NCBI GenBank assembly: GCA_025450375.1
Contig: JANWHO010000066.1
Coordinates: 1 to 7,459, forward strand
Direction: 5' to 3'
DNA length: 7,459 nucleotides
DNA from: Chloroflexota bacterium
GTDB taxonomy: Bacteria > Chloroflexota > UBA5177 > JANWHV01
The position numbers and the translations under genes were made by a program. The notes beneath the pieces are model-generated. The model saw only the letters and a program-made list of their open reading frames with translations, made no database searches and had not been told where the DNA came from. This document shows, piece by piece, positions 6,536-7,459 of this stretch (positions are counted from its first letter, which is position 1; every line of letters starts with the position of its first letter).

Positions 6536-6540
6536 GAGGA
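6534..6540 (+). promoter_or_regulatory. Ribosome binding site of the secreted CBM protein
   Basis: GAGAGGA overlaps the stop codon of the MalG-like gene. Nearby ATGs lie at 6541, 6545 and 6548. The one at 6541 is in a different, shadow frame. Of the two in-frame codons, 6548 has seven bases of spacing and 6545 has four, so 6548 is preferred. Confidence 0.6.
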
Positions 6541-6547
6541 ATGAATG

Positions 6548-7459
6548 ATGATCGATTTGTGCCAAGCGGTACTGGGGCGCTTCGTGGTGGTTGGTGCTAT
6601 CGTCGTATCCGGCATGTTCCTCTCGCCTTCGGCGGCGCCCGTTTCCCTGGCCCATGCCGCGCCCATTCAGGACTCGACCGGGAGCCAGACGCGGTATGGC
6701 GCCGAGGACGCCTGGCTTATCGGAGGACTTACGGTGGCCGCGGGCGATCCGCATTCCTCCGGCGGCTACGTGACCGGATTCACCAAGCCGGGGGCCGAGG
6801 CTGTGTTCGCGGTGGAGGTTCCGGCGGACGGCGCGTACCACGTCACTCTGCACTATGCCAATGGCGGCCAATCGTCGGTGCCGCTGGTCCTTACCGCCAA
6901 TGGCCTTATGTTGGCACGGACAGTCCTGGCCCCAACGGGCGGATGGGCGGTCTGGGCGAGCCAGACCGACAATCTCTCCCTCCGCGCTGGCCTCAACACC
7001 CTGGCCTTTTCCTCCGTAGGCGGCGGGGGCAACCTGAACCTCGACTATCTTCAAGTGAGCGGGGGGAGCAGGCCGGCGGCGCTCGGAGCCACGGTGCCCT
7101 ACGTGGAGTACGAGGCCGAGAACGCCCGCACCAACGGGGCGGTCATTGGTCCGGACCGGACCTTCGGTGATCTGGCGGCCGAGGCATCGGGACGGAAAGC
7201 GGTAACCCTCCGGAAGGTGGGCCAGTTTGTCGAATTTACCCTGCGCCAGCCGGCCAACGGGATGGTGGTCCGCTATAGTATCCCGGACTCCCCCAAGGGC
7301 ACTGGGATCACGGCGCCCCTGGGCCTCTACGTGAATGGGCGATTCCAGCGGGCCCTGACTCTCACCTCGAAGTATACGTGGCTGTATGGATCGTACCCCT
7401 TCACCAACAATCCCGCCGGCCTCGGGGGACACCACTTCTATGATGAGATCCATCTCCTC
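6548..7459 (+). CDS. Secreted protein with CBM35-like modules, probable glycan-active enzyme (partial, 3' end cut by window)
   Basis: The frame is open from 6548 to the last base: 304 codons with no stop. A Sec signal peptide is seen, with hydrophobic FVVVGAIVVSGMFL at 12-25 and cleavage at AHA|AP after residue 37. Residues 50-171 look like a CBM35-type module: YGAEDA, SSGGYVTGF, VPADGAYHVTLHYANG, a GGWAVWAS segment, LRAGLNTLAF, and NLNLDYLQVS at the end. From residue 184 a second galactose-binding-like segment starts (PYVEYEAENARTNG, AAEASGRKAVTL, FTNNPAGLGGHHFYDEIHLL). I recall such segments preceding right-handed beta-helix glycan-active domains in large secreted enzymes, but any catalytic part lies beyond the window. 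It begins ~12 bases after the permease gene and so belongs to the transport operon; a role in binding or degrading the imported glycan's polymer is inferred. Start at 6545 (one extra Met) is possible. Longer open frames on both strands here are shadows. Confidence 0.85.
   Translation, partial: MIDLCQAVLGRFVVVGAIVVSGMFLSPSAAPVSLAHAAPIQDSTGSQTRYGAEDAWLIGGLTVAAGDPHSSGGYVTGFTKPGAEAVFAVEVPADGAYHVTLHYANGGQSSVPLVLTANGLMLARTVLAPTGGWAVWASQTDNLSLRAGLNTLAFSSVGGGGNLNLDYLQVSGGSRPAALGATVPYVEYEAENARTNGAVIGPDRTFGDLAAEASGRKAVTLRKVGQFVEFTLRQPANGMVVRYSIPDSPKGTGITAPLGLYVNGRFQRALTLTSKYTWLYGSYPFTNNPAGLGGHHFYDEIHLL

Noticed and set aside
6394..7170. 258-residue plus-strand frame overlapping the MalG-like end and the CBM gene
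   Set aside because: It is rich in Arg and Gly with no family motif, overlaps two well-supported genes in another frame and lacks a suitable start context.
6473..7453. 326-residue open frame on the minus strand opposite the CBM protein
   Set aside because: The plus-strand frame from 6548 has a ribosome binding site, signal peptide and CBM-like motifs. The minus frame has no recognisable domain and is a high-GC shadow.
1..7459. tRNA, rRNA, CRISPR array, insertion sequence or phage genes
   Set aside because: No cloverleaf, spaced repeat array, transposase motif or terminal inverted repeats were seen on either strand by eye.

Overview
The window is GC-rich, densely coding bacterial DNA with six recognisable genes in two divergent blocks. 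A high-GC lineage is suggested by three things: an HtpX protease gene overlapping a PspAB-like gene, a LacI-type regulator, and a Tat-exported sugar-binding protein. In my memory the htpX-pspAB pairing is typical of Chloroflexota and Actinomycetota. I favour Chloroflexota, but this is an inference and nothing in the window proves it.

Left block, minus strand (78-1546): htpX (membrane M48 zinc metalloprotease) and pspAB overlap by four bases (ATGA) and form a small envelope-stress operon. A possible extended -10 promoter lies upstream of htpX. The first ~30 bases of the window are a G/C-only, partly self-complementary tract next to the end of pspAB.

Centre (1666-3103): a LacI-family regulator (minus strand) faces a sugar-transport operon (plus strand) across a 274-base intergenic region. 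The regulator carries two LacI-type helix-turn-helix modules in tandem at its N-terminus instead of one. The intergenic region holds a sigma70-like promoter for each direction. Just at and after the predicted start of the transport operon are two near-identical 14-bp near-palindromes with a central CpG, typical of LacI-family operators, spaced exactly 20 bp apart. A double-headed repressor beside a doubled operator is the most unusual thing here.

Right block, plus strand (3104-7459): a CUT1-type ABC sugar importer, made of a Tat-signal substrate-binding protein, a MalF-like permease (TTG start) and a MalG-like permease with a long basic N-terminus. It is followed within a few bases by a secreted protein with carbohydrate-binding modules that runs off the right edge of the window. 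No ATPase gene is present, so the importer must use one encoded elsewhere. The arrangement fits a polysaccharide-use locus: the secreted protein binds and probably helps degrade an extracellular glycan, the transporter imports the released oligosaccharide, and the LacI-type protein represses the operon until an inducing sugar is present. The glycan cannot be named from this sequence.
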